Below are positions 37,373-46,105 of a stretch of DNA of 57,820 nucleotides, one piece after another. The translations under genes were made by a program, and so were the position numbers. The first letter of the stretch is position 1. Each line of letters opens with the position of its first letter. Origin of the DNA: Deltaproteobacteria bacterium (GTDB lineage Bacteria; Myxococcota_A; UBA9160; SZUA-336); assembly GCA_029261895.1 (NCBI GenBank), contig JAJDAK010000090.1:1-57820 (forward strand), in the 5' to 3' direction. The notes under the pieces are model-generated. The model did not search any database. It worked only from the letters and a program-made list of their open reading frames with translations, and was not told where the DNA came from.

Positions 37373-38311
37373 ATGAAAACCCATTGGATCACAGTCGTTA
37401 TTGCAGCCACCGGCCTCATCAGCTGCGGCCCTCGCGCCGATTCGTTCACCTTTCGATTCGCGCCAGCGCTCGATAAGCCGATTATCAAAACCCTGAAGAC
37501 CCAAAAGCGCACACTCTATGGCGCCAATTCACTCGCCGAAAATCAGGAAACACGGACTCGCCTTACCGCGACCAAGTCAGATGACGGCTATTTGCTGGCG
37601 TACGAACCCCTCTCCTCAAGCTTGACCCGCGATGGAAAACCGGTTGAAGACAAGATTCTCAAAACGATTTCCGACACAACCATCACATACAGCGTCGATA
37701 AGAACGGAAAACTCCAATCCGTAGCGGGCTTCGAGGATATTCTCAATCGGCTCAAAGAAGTCACGGACGAAGCCACGCTCGCACAATTGGAGAAAGTCAT
37801 CGCATCGGATTTACTGAGCGAGAAGGTTAAAGATGATTGGACTGGTCGATACGAAGATTTCGTGGGTAAGACCGCAGCCGTTGGAGACGTTTGGGGGCTG
37901 ACGCGCACCATCACTTTGCCCGATGGGCGTACCTCCACCTACTACCGTGCGGTCTCGTTTACATGGCGTGAAGCTTGCGCGGAATCCAGCTGCATACGCG
38001 TTCAGGAGTATTACAACTCGAATCTCGATGAGCTGGCTACGACACTCACTGAACTCGATCTTCCTATGCCTGAGAATTGGCCCGCACTTCCGGAAGGTGA
38101 AGAGCCAGGCGTGGCAACGGTTACGGGCGACGCCGAACGTTTGATCAATCCATCCACCATGCGTATCTATTCGGAGAGCCAGCAACTCGCCACGATTCTT
38201 CAGTTCGAGTCGAAAGAATCAGGCAAAATTCCGGTCGTGATCGAGGTCAGCAACCAAGATATCTATGATGACTACTCACCGGAGCCCGCGGAAGAAACCG
38301 AAGGCGAATAG
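37373..38311 (+). CDS. Uncharacterised lipoprotein
   Basis: The 312-residue protein begins with a lipoprotein signal, MKTHWITVVIAATGLISC, with lipobox LISC and the lipidated Cys at residue 18. The body alternates beta and helical segments, with TITYSVDKNGKLQSVAGFED and WGLTRTITLPDGRT as recognisable stretches. The style resembles uncharacterised periplasmic lipoproteins of the DUF6263 kind, but I cannot confirm the family. Two Cys (REACAESSC) may form a disulfide. The acidic C-terminus ends SPEPAEETEGE. An ATG at 37358 (MLTPIM) would lengthen the N-region and is possible. The stop is followed by a short AGGGCG/CGCCCT hairpin at 38321-38336 before the convergent TPR gene. Confidence 0.75.
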   Translation: MKTHWITVVIAATGLISCGPRADSFTFRFAPALDKPIIKTLKTQKRTLYGANSLAENQETRTRLTATKSDDGYLLAYEPLSSSLTRDGKPVEDKILKTISDTTITYSVDKNGKLQSVAGFEDILNRLKEVTDEATLAQLEKVIASDLLSEKVKDDWTGRYEDFVGKTAAVGDVWGLTRTITLPDGRTSTYYRAVSFTWREACAESSCIRVQEYYNSNLDELATTLTELDLPMPENWPALPEGEEPGVATVTGDAERLINPSTMRIYSESQQLATILQFESKESGKIPVVIEVSNQDIYDDYSPEPAEETEGE

Positions 38312-38354
38312 CGCGGCGAGAGGGCGCCAACGCCCTGGCACATGCGCGAGAAGT

Positions 38355-39296
38355 TTACTCGAGCTCCGCGGGCGCAGCAGGAGGTCTTGGGAAACGTTCG
38401 CGCAATTCGGTGGCTTCACCCTTACGACCGGAGCCCTCTAGTACAGCAGCAAGATTCTCGGCAATCGTTCGAACACGGGGATGCTGAGAACCCATGGTCC
38501 GCTCTGCGACGTCCAGTGCGCGACGATACATCAGCAACGCTTCATCTTCGTAACCACGCGAGTCATAGATTGCCGCGAGGTTATTGAGAAGCATCGCGAC
38601 ATCGGGATGGTCCGGGCCGAGCGTACGTTCGTAAATCGCAAGCGCCTGCTGATTGAGCTCCTCCGCTTGCACATACTTGCCATGCGCTTGGTAGAGCATC
38701 GCTAGATTGTTCATCGACGTGGCAACGCGGGTATGTTCCGGCCCAAAGAGATTCAGTCGGGTGATCAAGGCGCGCTCCGCCAGTCGCTCAGCCTCGTCAC
38801 CTCTTCCGAGGTCTTCATAGAGCGCTGCCATATTGGAGAGAAGCGTCGCTTGTTCGGGCGAGCCTTCTTCCCCACGCTTTTCAGCAATCGCGAGCGCGCG
38901 TTTATAGAGCGCTTCTGCACGCGGGCCCTTATCCAACATCGAGTAGACGATGGCGAGGTTGTTCAGCGTTGTACCAACCTTCGGGTGATCCGAGCTAAAC
39001 TCGATCTCGAAAATCTCAAGTGCCCGCTCATACGCAGCGCGCGCCTTGTCATACTCCGCAAGCTTGCGATGCGCTGTTCCCAGACTGTTGAGAATATCTG
39101 CAACTCGAACCGAGGGTGCACCAGCGGATTGAGCATCATTCACAGCGTCCTCGAAGAGCCGCTGCGCTTCCGCGTAACGACCGCGATCCAATGCTTCTAA
39201 GCCACGGGAGTCGGCACGTTCCCAACGTGGACCCAAGACGCACGCGGTGGCAAGCATGACCACCAGTCCTAGCGAGATGGAGCGACACTTCGTCAT
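38355..39296 (-). CDS. Kinesin-light-chain-like TPR lipoprotein
   Basis: The 313-residue protein has a lipoprotein signal with lipobox ATAC (MTKCRSISLGLVVMLATAC) and then about six tetratricopeptide repeats. The repeats are of the TPR_12 (kinesin light chain) type, recognised by the LNNLA or MNNLA core and HP or H.RV after each (HPKVGTTLNNLAIVY, HTRVATSMNNLAMLYQ, HPDVAMLLNNLAAIYD). Such proteins are protein-interaction scaffolds in the periplasm or outer membrane; the partner is not known. A GTG at 39299 precedes the ATG at 39296, and AGAGGAG lies just upstream of both, closer to ideal for the ATG. About 100 bp separates it from the large redox gene upstream. Confidence 0.85.
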   Translation of the reverse strand: MTKCRSISLGLVVMLATACVLGPRWERADSRGLEALDRGRYAEAQRLFEDAVNDAQSAGAPSVRVADILNSLGTAHRKLAEYDKARAAYERALEIFEIEFSSDHPKVGTTLNNLAIVYSMLDKGPRAEALYKRALAIAEKRGEEGSPEQATLLSNMAALYEDLGRGDEAERLAERALITRLNLFGPEHTRVATSMNNLAMLYQAHGKYVQAEELNQQALAIYERTLGPDHPDVAMLLNNLAAIYDSRGYEDEALLMYRRALDVAERTMGSQHPRVRTIAENLAAVLEGSGRKGEATELRERFPRPPAAPAELE

Positions 39297-39347
39297 CACT
39301 CCTCTTACGGCAGCTTACGCGCAGCACCTAAGGGCCCCTTAAACAGT

Positions 39348-39378
39348 CTGGGGTGAGACCGAAACGGCCTCACCCCAG
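39348..39378 (-). terminator. Strong stem-loop after the heme/copper/propeller gene
   Basis: CTGGGGTGAG and CTCACCCCAG form a perfect 10-bp stem with an 11-base loop that can pair further (CCG/CGG). It lies 24 bases beyond the minus-strand stop at 39402 and before the TPR gene. No clear U-tract follows, so it may be a processing or stability hairpin as well as a terminator. Confidence 0.6.
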
Positions 39379-39401
39379 GTAAGTCGCTGCCAACGTGGGC
39401 A

Positions 39402-42400
39402 CTATGGCAGCGCGTAGGCCCTCACACCTCCCGTATTTCCGAAAATCCCGTAGCCGATGAACAGCACTGGACCATCGGCCGACGCCTGCGACGAGGTGAT
39501 GTCAGGCAAGGGAAACGTCGCCAGGCGCTGGCCCGTGGCCGCATCGTAAGCGTAGAACTCGGGCGCCACATTGGTGCCTGAGAACACGACTCCGTTATGC
39601 GCCCTCACATGGGCCCAACTGGTTCCAATGTCGTCAGACCAGACCGTGGCTCCGGTATCCGCATCAAACGCCATCAGATGATCAGGCGCTGGCACCACCG
39701 CGGGTGCGAATTGATAGAGCGCCGCGAAGATGCGCCCATCCTCGTAGTCCAACGCGCCGTTGAACAAGCCGAATCCCGCAAAACCCGGTGACACGGGCTT
39801 CGGCAAGACTTCGTTCGTCCACGCGATTGAACCATCGTTCTCGTTGAACGCGTAGAGCGTACCGTTCTTGCTCCCGGTCACGAGTACCGGCTTGGTGCCC
39901 CCCAAACCATCATCGATATCGATGTAGAGCGGACCATTGAGCGAACCGAAGTCGTGATAGAACGGCTTGGTCGTGCAGGTCCCTGTCGGGCAGGCTGCAT
40001 CTGTTCCGCATTCGATGCTCGGATCGTCGGCGCAGAAACCAAATTGCTCAACGACATCCACACGGTTGACCCAAATCGTGGCACCGGTCGCGGCATCAAG
40101 CTTCATCGTGGCGTCTGAATCGCCGATCGATGGGAACGTAAAGCAACCAACGGGGTTCGTGTATAGGAACTGTCCGTTTGGATCGAGTGTTGGCTTCGCC
40201 GTTACACCCGCGCCCACACCGTCGATACAGGTATTTCCCGCGCCACAGTCGGCATCGACGGTACATTCCTGCGTCGTGTCATTGCTACAAATACGATCCG
40301 GGACATTCTGCCGCGTCCACAATACTTGGCCCGTCAGCAGATCCAAGGCAACCATCCGACCCTTTGTACACGGATTGTCACTATGCGATGCAATACCAAC
40401 GAACACGCGCCCGCCAGCAACACTCGCCGCGCCCCAGATATGATCGACCGCGGGATTTCCGAGCAAGGCCTGCCAGATCACCGCGCCGGTTTGAGCATCG
40501 AGGAAATGCAGGCGCGAGAGCGAGTCGCCCACAAGCACCTGTCCACCCGGAGCAATCGTTACCGTCGCCTGCACGCCGAGCACGGCCGCCGCGCCCGTAA
40601 CAAATGACCATGCCTCGAGACCAGTTTCCTTATTGATGGCATAGACGGTGCCATCCCACGACGTGGCGTAGACAAAGTCCTCCGTCACGGTGGGTGAGGA
40701 CGTCACGCCCTTACCCAACGGGAAGTCCCATTTCACACCGAGCGCGGCGACATTCTCAGGCAGAATATCCGGCCCGAGTGTTGTGCCGTCGTCGATGTAG
40801 AACTGACCCAGCTTGATGAACATTTCATCCTCAGTCGTGACACCGCCGCGCAATGGGCATGCATCACAAACACCGCCGTTACAGACTGCATCGTTTCCGT
40901 TGCAGAGCTGGCCTTCATTCGGTCCCCCGAGACATGCAACGACATTATCCGCGCACGGTCCTCCTGGACCCAGTGGCAAACCGAAAATCAAGGGTGGCTC
41001 CGGAGATGCGGATTGCTGTTTCACCGGTGTGATCATTTCACCGAACGCGTCACGCGCAAACCCGTTGTCGTACAGGCTGCAGAAGAGGAACGTGCGATTC
41101 GCCTGGATCGGATCGTCATAGGGGATGGGCGGATCAAAGGTGAGTTGAACCGGATCTGCGTAGTCGGTACTGAAATACATCGGTGTATCGGGTCGCGGCT
41201 GACAAGCCACATCACCAGGCACACACGGCGTGTTCGGCGGACCCCAGATACGGAAGCGGACACCGTGTCGATGCGTGTGCGAACTCATTTGGAAGAGCCG
41301 CGTCTGCTCCGCAACCGTATGCGATCGACAGTACTCCGCCTGCCCAAACGGCGGCACGTTCTGCACAAAGATCGAGTTCGCGTTGAAGATGGCCTGTGCG
41401 GGGAAGAGTTGATCGCCGATTCCCGCGAAGTCGAGGTTCAAGTACTGAGCCATCGTCGAATCGAAATTCGTCAGGTTGAACGCATGCGAATTCCAAACAA
41501 TCACACCCGACATCGGAAGCACACTGAATACACCAGGCGCGAACTCGATTTCGTAGAACGGTTCCTGGGAACCACTAAACGACGGTGCGGTTCCACCACC
41601 CGCACCAAATATGGCGCCCTGCGAATAGTCAGGTGGCCCGTAGCCAATACACGCAACGCTGGACTGCACGGAACCGGAACAATCCGAGTTGTACCCCGTG
41701 TTCGGATCCACCGCAGTCGGGTCGCATGCTGCGCCCTGCCCCGCGGTGTTGGGATCGTTGAATTTCTTTGTAAACGCACCCCAGGCCGGATGGTTCGGTT
41801 CGAACTGACCCGTGTAGATATGAATGATGCTGTGGTGTGATTGTGGATCCTGGAACAATCGCTGGCGGTGATATGCGAAACACTCACCGGACGGGTTGTT
41901 TATGTTAATGAAGTCCGGTGGGCACGGGACCTTTGCGAAATCAGGCACGAGGTTGGTCTGCGTGAGGTCGTAGAACGTCGTCACGCAGATCTCGTCTTCG
42001 GACCCTGCCGGAAGCGGCCACGCGGTTTGTTGGAGCTGCGCACCATTGCCTACGCCTGGATGTTCCGGGACGGGGATCTTCAGCGGGTCAGCTTGCGGTA
42101 GACAACTTCCCAAGAGTTCGGCTGTGCCCTCGACCACGAGGTCGCGGGGCGCACCGCCGCGAATCCAGATCGCAACCGCTTCCAGTAACTCTTCCGTGAG
42201 TGCAGGCGCGCCACCCGTCGGCATCGGTGTGCCACCACCGGTATCGGTTCCGAGCGTTCGACCCGCCAGTAGTTTGTAGATATAGCTGAGTTCGGGTTCG
42301 CCCGGTTCAACACGATCCAAGGTGCTGCCAAACGCGGGTACGCCGACGAGATTGTCGTACGAGTCTGGCGAGGAGAGCGACAGGTTTCCCTGTGCCGCGC

Positions 42401-43151
42401 CACCGTGACAGACGCCGTTCGTGCAGCCGTACACGCCATCGAAAATAATGGCCTGAATGGCCTCGTAGGTAGAATCAAAGTCACTTGCGAAATCGCAGGG
42501 GCCAAACTCGCAGAGCGCGGTACAGCCATCGATTTCGTTAAGATTGCCATCATCGCACTGCTCGCCGGCATCCAACTCACCGTTACCGCAGAACGATTCG
42601 AGACAAGCCGCCGGCGGGTCTGCACGCGTCGCATGAAAATTCTCCGCCTGGTTTTTGCGAATGTTGCCACCAAACTCGGCGCACCAGAGTTCTTCACCGG
42701 TCCCAATCAGAACCCAGACCGAATCCTGAGGGCCCGCGGGTTCAAAACTCCAATTCGCACCGCGACCGCGCACGCTCAGGAAACCGTCGCGCAAGGTCAC
42801 GCGCTGAATACCACCCCGCGATCCAGTCCGATCGAGATACTTGAAACCGCCGGACCTCGGGGACCAAAACGCTGGATCGAGCGTGATGATTTCGGTCCGA
42901 CCACCACTTGCGCCAGTACCGACTACTTGAAGGGTCATCAAGTCCTGGGTTGGGTCATGGCGTGGGCCGACGGCAACGTCCTTGCTAACCCTGAACTCAA
43001 AGCGTTTCTGCGTGTCCTTGCGATCTGTCTTGACCCGAACTCGCGCCCCGCTAATCGGGATCTCCGCATCGTGTGCGACAGCGTCGGTCGCGTCACCCAG
43101 GGTTCCGAAGAAAAACCCAACCAAGACTGCAATCACCCAAAATCCACGCAT
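39402..43151 (-). CDS. Secreted multidomain redox protein: cytochrome-like, PHM-type copper core and PQQ-type propeller
   Basis: The 1,249-residue protein has a signal peptide (residues 1-~27, MRGFWVIAVLVGFFFG). A Myxococcus-type Cys-rich repeat follows (CGNGELDAGEQCDDGN, 188-203). Next is a haem-like site with CX4CH spacing (Cys243, Cys248, His249) and a possible axial Met in TPMPTGG (310). The middle domain holds all copper ligands known from peptidylglycine and dopamine monooxygenases: HH at 439-440, His556, HTH at 625-627 and Met777 in EDEM. The 69-residue spacing between His556 and His625 matches rat PHM (172 to 242). A Cys-rich insert (~735-770) precedes the Met. Residues ~805-1249 form a PQQ-type beta-propeller (VYAINKETGLEAW, MVALDLLTGQVLW). 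Start at ATG 43151 is set by GGAGG 5 bases upstream. Substrate unknown. Location is probably periplasm or outside. Confidence 0.8.
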   Translation of the reverse strand: MRGFWVIAVLVGFFFGTLGDATDAVAHDAEIPISGARVRVKTDRKDTQKRFEFRVSKDVAVGPRHDPTQDLMTLQVVGTGASGGRTEIITLDPAFWSPRSGGFKYLDRTGSRGGIQRVTLRDGFLSVRGRGANWSFEPAGPQDSVWVLIGTGEELWCAEFGGNIRKNQAENFHATRADPPAACLESFCGNGELDAGEQCDDGNLNEIDGCTALCEFGPCDFASDFDSTYEAIQAIIFDGVYGCTNGVCHGGAAQGNLSLSSPDSYDNLVGVPAFGSTLDRVEPGEPELSYIYKLLAGRTLGTDTGGGTPMPTGGAPALTEELLEAVAIWIRGGAPRDLVVEGTAELLGSCLPQADPLKIPVPEHPGVGNGAQLQQTAWPLPAGSEDEICVTTFYDLTQTNLVPDFAKVPCPPDFININNPSGECFAYHRQRLFQDPQSHHSIIHIYTGQFEPNHPAWGAFTKKFNDPNTAGQGAACDPTAVDPNTGYNSDCSGSVQSSVACIGYGPPDYSQGAIFGAGGGTAPSFSGSQEPFYEIEFAPGVFSVLPMSGVIVWNSHAFNLTNFDSTMAQYLNLDFAGIGDQLFPAQAIFNANSIFVQNVPPFGQAEYCRSHTVAEQTRLFQMSSHTHRHGVRFRIWGPPNTPCVPGDVACQPRPDTPMYFSTDYADPVQLTFDPPIPYDDPIQANRTFLFCSLYDNGFARDAFGEMITPVKQQSASPEPPLIFGLPLGPGGPCADNVVACLGGPNEGQLCNGNDAVCNGGVCDACPLRGGVTTEDEMFIKLGQFYIDDGTTLGPDILPENVAALGVKWDFPLGKGVTSSPTVTEDFVYATSWDGTVYAINKETGLEAWSFVTGAAAVLGVQATVTIAPGGQVLVGDSLSRLHFLDAQTGAVIWQALLGNPAVDHIWGAASVAGGRVFVGIASHSDNPCTKGRMVALDLLTGQVLWTRQNVPDRICSNDTTQECTVDADCGAGNTCIDGVGAGVTAKPTLDPNGQFLYTNPVGCFTFPSIGDSDATMKLDAATGATIWVNRVDVVEQFGFCADDPSIECGTDAACPTGTCTTKPFYHDFGSLNGPLYIDIDDGLGGTKPVLVTGSKNGTLYAFNENDGSIAWTNEVLPKPVSPGFAGFGLFNGALDYEDGRIFAALYQFAPAVVPAPDHLMAFDADTGATVWSDDIGTSWAHVRAHNGVVFSGTNVAPEFYAYDAATGQRLATFPLPDITSSQASADGPVLFIGYGIFGNTGGVRAYALP

Positions 43152-43173
43152 CTGATCCTCCGATGACAAAAAG

Positions 43174-43220
43174 CAAGTTATATAAAAACTGTAATAGTTT
43201 TATACCACTGTGATAGTCTG
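43174..43220 (-). promoter_or_regulatory. AT-rich promoter region with tandem ACTGTRATAG boxes
   Basis: Upstream of the large redox gene, ACTGTAATAG (43188-43197) and ACTGTGATAG (43207-43216) repeat with a 19-base offset, close to two helical turns. The first copy lies within an imperfect inverted repeat (AAAACT...AGTTTT, 43185-43200). On the minus strand a TATAAC at 43182-43177 could be the -10 box, with poor -35 bases where the boxes lie. That arrangement suggests a bound regulator. The promoter assignment is inferred. Confidence 0.45.
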
Positions 43221-43275
43221 GCGGACCGGTGACACGATTGTCCACTAAAACAAAATAATTATATGTCTACTTTAA

Positions 43276-43743
43276 TTAGTAAGTGCCGCCGAGTTTTCCG
43301 TGGTTCCAAGAAACCACGCGGTCGGGCTTGATACGAATCACCACGCGCTTCTCGGCGCGGCTCTTCATGGCTTCGCGAATCTGCTGCAGTTTTTCAGGCG
43401 GGGCTTGGCTCGCCCCCGACGCTGCCAGCAATGTATCGAGCACCGTATCGAGCTCGTCGATCACCTCAGCATTTCCATAGAACACGACACCTTGAAGCGC
43501 GGCGTATTCCTCACCGGATTCGGCGAGCAGGCTCACGCGCGGGTCGCGCTGAAGATTCTTGATCTTCTGGCTATTTCGATACGTCGTCATACGGATCGTG
43601 CCATCGGACTCGAGCACGAACCACATCGGCATGGGATGTGGGAAGCCGTCGGCCCCGTTCGAGACCAGAATCAACGTCTTATTGGTTTCGAGAAAGCGTT
43701 GAACCTCCTCGGGGGTCATTTGGATCTGGGACCGTCGTGACAT
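43276..43743 (-). CDS. PPOX-class (pyridoxamine-phosphate-oxidase-like) flavoprotein
   Basis: The 155-residue split-barrel protein has features of the FMN/F420-binding PPOX group: LILVSNGADGFPHPMPMWF, TTYRNSQKIKNLQRDPRVSL and VFYGNAEVID. Such proteins reduce or oxidise substrates with F420 or FMN, and several act on coenzyme or haem-related compounds. The open frame starts at 43800, but ATG 43743 (MSRRSQIQM) has AAGGAG with good spacing and avoids overlap with the divergent fabI. It is upstream of the large copper/propeller gene on the same strand, separated by a 124-bp AT-rich gap, so they may be independently expressed. Confidence 0.85.
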   Translation of the reverse strand: MSRRSQIQMTPEEVQRFLETNKTLILVSNGADGFPHPMPMWFVLESDGTIRMTTYRNSQKIKNLQRDPRVSLLAESGEEYAALQGVVFYGNAEVIDELDTVLDTLLAASGASQAPPEKLQQIREAMKSRAEKRVVIRIKPDRVVSWNHGKLGGTY

Positions 43744-43779
43744 CAGTTCTCCTTCGGAATGAGGCGCTATTATACGGTG

Positions 43780-44667
43780 ATGCTCAATATCGATCTTCAA
43801 GGAAAACGCGCGTTCGTCGCGGGGATCGCCGATGACGCAGGATTTGGCTTTGCGATTGCGAAACAGCTCGCCACCGCGGGGGCTACGGTCTGCGTCGGCA
43901 CATGGCCGCCCGCGTACGGCGTATTCACCAAAATGCTCGCACGCGGCAAGATGGACCAGAGCCTAGCCATGGACGACGGTCGCAAATTGGAATTCGAACG
44001 CATCTACGCCCTTGATGCCGAGTACGATACGCTCGAAGAGGCGCCGCTCAAGCTCCGCGAAAATCGGCGCTATAAGGCGCATGCCGACTTCACGATCCAA
44101 GGCGTCTCCGATCAGTTGGTCGCCGAGTTCGGCGATAAGCCGCTCGATATCGTAATCCATAGTTTGGCCAACGGTCCCGAAGTTCAAAAACCCTTGATGC
44201 AAACCAGCCGTGCGGGTTATCTCTCGGCCGTCAGTGCGAGTGCTTACTCGTTTGTTTCGATGGTGCAACGTTTTGGACCCTTGCTTCGAGCCGAGGGGTC
44301 GTTTCTTTGCTTGAGCTATATGGCGTCGGAACGGGTGATCCCAGGGTACGGCGGCGGTATGAGCTCCGCCAAGGCTGCACTTGAATCCGATACACGCACA
44401 CTTGCATTCGAAGCAGGAAGAAATTTTGGCGCACGCGTGAATTGCATTTCCGCTGGGCCGTGGGCATCGCGCGCCGCGAGCGCCGTCGGTTTCATCGGCA
44501 CGATGGTCGAACACGTACGCAAAAACTCGGCGATACCAGAACCGATTCATGCGAACGATGTCGGTTCGACGGCGGCCTTTCTCTCAAGCCCGCTCGCCAG
44601 TGGTATCACCGGCACGACGGTCTACGTCGACAAGGGCTATCACTCGATGGGCGCAAGCTTCGAATAG
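43780..44667 (+). CDS. fabI: Enoyl-ACP reductase, plant/chlamydia-type FabI
   Basis: The 295-residue protein catalyses the final NADH-dependent reduction in fatty-acid elongation. It closely follows the plant and chlamydial ENR pattern rather than E. coli FabI: GKRAFVAGIADDAGFGFAIA, VCVGTWPPAYGVF, HSLANGPEVQKPL and the catalytic ERVIPGYGGGMSSAKAALES, where the Tyr-to-Lys spacing is one residue longer than in E. coli. The C-terminus has ITGTTVYVDKGYHSMG. The ATG at 43780 is preferred; a GTG at 43777 and an upstream frame to 43759 exist. TATTAT at 43768-43773 would place transcription near the ATG, so translation may be leaderless. It is divergent from the PPOX gene with only 36 bp between. Confidence 0.93.
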   Translation: MLNIDLQGKRAFVAGIADDAGFGFAIAKQLATAGATVCVGTWPPAYGVFTKMLARGKMDQSLAMDDGRKLEFERIYALDAEYDTLEEAPLKLRENRRYKAHADFTIQGVSDQLVAEFGDKPLDIVIHSLANGPEVQKPLMQTSRAGYLSAVSASAYSFVSMVQRFGPLLRAEGSFLCLSYMASERVIPGYGGGMSSAKAALESDTRTLAFEAGRNFGARVNCISAGPWASRAASAVGFIGTMVEHVRKNSAIPEPIHANDVGSTAAFLSSPLASGITGTTVYVDKGYHSMGASFE

Positions 44668-44690
44668 ACGCGCTACGGGGGCACGGCGAA

Positions 44691-45917
44691 TCAGCTGCGC
44701 TCGATCTCCTCTACGTTCACGACACTTTCATCCCCGCTGTTCAGGTCTCGCAGCTTGACCTGAGTGTTCGACCATTCATCGGGGCCAACGATGACCGCCC
44801 GTGTCGCACCACTCTGGGCAGCGAGCTTCAACGCTTTGCCAAGCTTGATCGCGGCGTTCGGTCCGTCTGCGCGAAGCGAACGCGCCCGTAATTGAGTGAT
44901 CACGCGTCGGGCAGGTCCGCGCATTTCGTCCCCAACCGGAATCACAAATACATCCACGCGCCCCGGATCCTCGGGAAGTTTGCCCTTATCTCTGAGTAAC
45001 TCGGTGAGCACGACATCGCCCATTCCAAAGCCGATCGCCGGCAGATCAGGCCCGCCCAACGATTTGATCAGTTCGTCGTAGCGACCGCCACCGGCGATCG
45101 CCCGCAGACTTCGCGCACGGTCAAAGATCTCCCAGACCGGTCCGGTGTAGTACGCGAGCCCGCGCACGATGCGGAAGTCCGCTTCGACAAAAGCACCGAG
45201 ACCAAAGTCTTCGCAAGCCTCAAGTACAGGTTTGAGCTCGTCCGCCTCATCGATTGGAAAGCGCTCGCACCATGACAGGATTTTCTCGGCACGCTTTGAC
45301 CCGAGTCGCTCTTCCAGTTTCTTCACCGCAGCTGGATCGCGTTCGAGCTTGTCGATACTCGCCAGGACTTCGGGTTCCGTCGCCTCATCCACATCGAGCG
45401 TTTTCAACATGCGACTCAGGAAACGCCGATCGTTCAAACGGACAACGATGTCATCTGCGGTCAGACCAAGCGCTTTGAGCGCGTCGACCGCCACTGAAAT
45501 CACTTCCGCGTCAGATGCTGGATCGGCCGAGCCGATCACATCCACATTCCATTGATAAAACTCACGGCCGCGGCCGCGCTGCGGTCTCTCATAGCGAAAA
45601 AACTGGGGCACGCAGTACCATTTGATCGGCTTGGGTAGCCCGTTTGCGCGCGCGCCCACCATCCGAGCAAGCGTCGGCGTCATCTCTGGCCGCATTGCTA
45701 CCTGTCGATCGCCCTTGTCGGTGAAGGTGTAGAGCTGTCCTGCGATCTCCTCGCCCGATTTGGCGGCGAAGAGCTCGAATGATTCCAAGACGGGTCCGTC
45801 GAATTCCTCGAAGCCGGCGTTCTGCGCAGCTCGATGCCACGCGGCTTCGATCCCGCGACGGATCACCATCTCTGCGGGGTAGAAATCCCGAAAGCCGGTT
45901 AGAGGCTTAAAACGCAT
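44691..45917 (-). CDS. hisS: Histidine-tRNA ligase
   Basis: The 408-residue class II synthetase charges tRNA-His. It shows GFRDFYPAEMVIRR at the N-terminus, motif 2 in RYERPQRGRGREFYQWNVDV, the histidine-binding RGLAYYTGPVWEIFD and motif 3 in GGGRYDELIKSLGG. It ends with the anticodon-binding domain (RVDVFVIPVGDEM, IVGPDEWSNTQVKLRDL). Length is normal. It converges on fabI with 23 bp between stops and is divergent from sucA; the 188-bp gap should contain both promoters. Confidence 0.95.
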   Translation of the reverse strand: MRFKPLTGFRDFYPAEMVIRRGIEAAWHRAAQNAGFEEFDGPVLESFELFAAKSGEEIAGQLYTFTDKGDRQVAMRPEMTPTLARMVGARANGLPKPIKWYCVPQFFRYERPQRGRGREFYQWNVDVIGSADPASDAEVISVAVDALKALGLTADDIVVRLNDRRFLSRMLKTLDVDEATEPEVLASIDKLERDPAAVKKLEERLGSKRAEKILSWCERFPIDEADELKPVLEACEDFGLGAFVEADFRIVRGLAYYTGPVWEIFDRARSLRAIAGGGRYDELIKSLGGPDLPAIGFGMGDVVLTELLRDKGKLPEDPGRVDVFVIPVGDEMRGPARRVITQLRARSLRADGPNAAIKLGKALKLAAQSGATRAVIVGPDEWSNTQVKLRDLNSGDESVVNVEEIERS

Positions 45918-46105
45918 GCGAACGCATCCTAGCGGAGGGCCGCGCTGCCCGAAATGCCGAAGTCCTTTAAGTGAGGGCGCCTGCCTTCATCTGATGGCTC
46001 AAGACGTCGATAGCAAAGAAATCGTGCCCAGGAACGAGCAGTTGGTGGGTATCGCGTTACATTTCCGGGCCTTCATCGGATTGGACCTGGACGGAGATTC
46101 TGAAA

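Noticed and set aside
38321..38336. AGGGCG/CGCCCT hairpin as a terminator
   Set aside because: The stem is only 6 bp and has no T-run on either side. It could be chance in GC-rich DNA.
40013..40443. Plus-strand frame across the propeller region
   Set aside because: It is antisense to a continuous propeller coding sequence with recognisable repeats.
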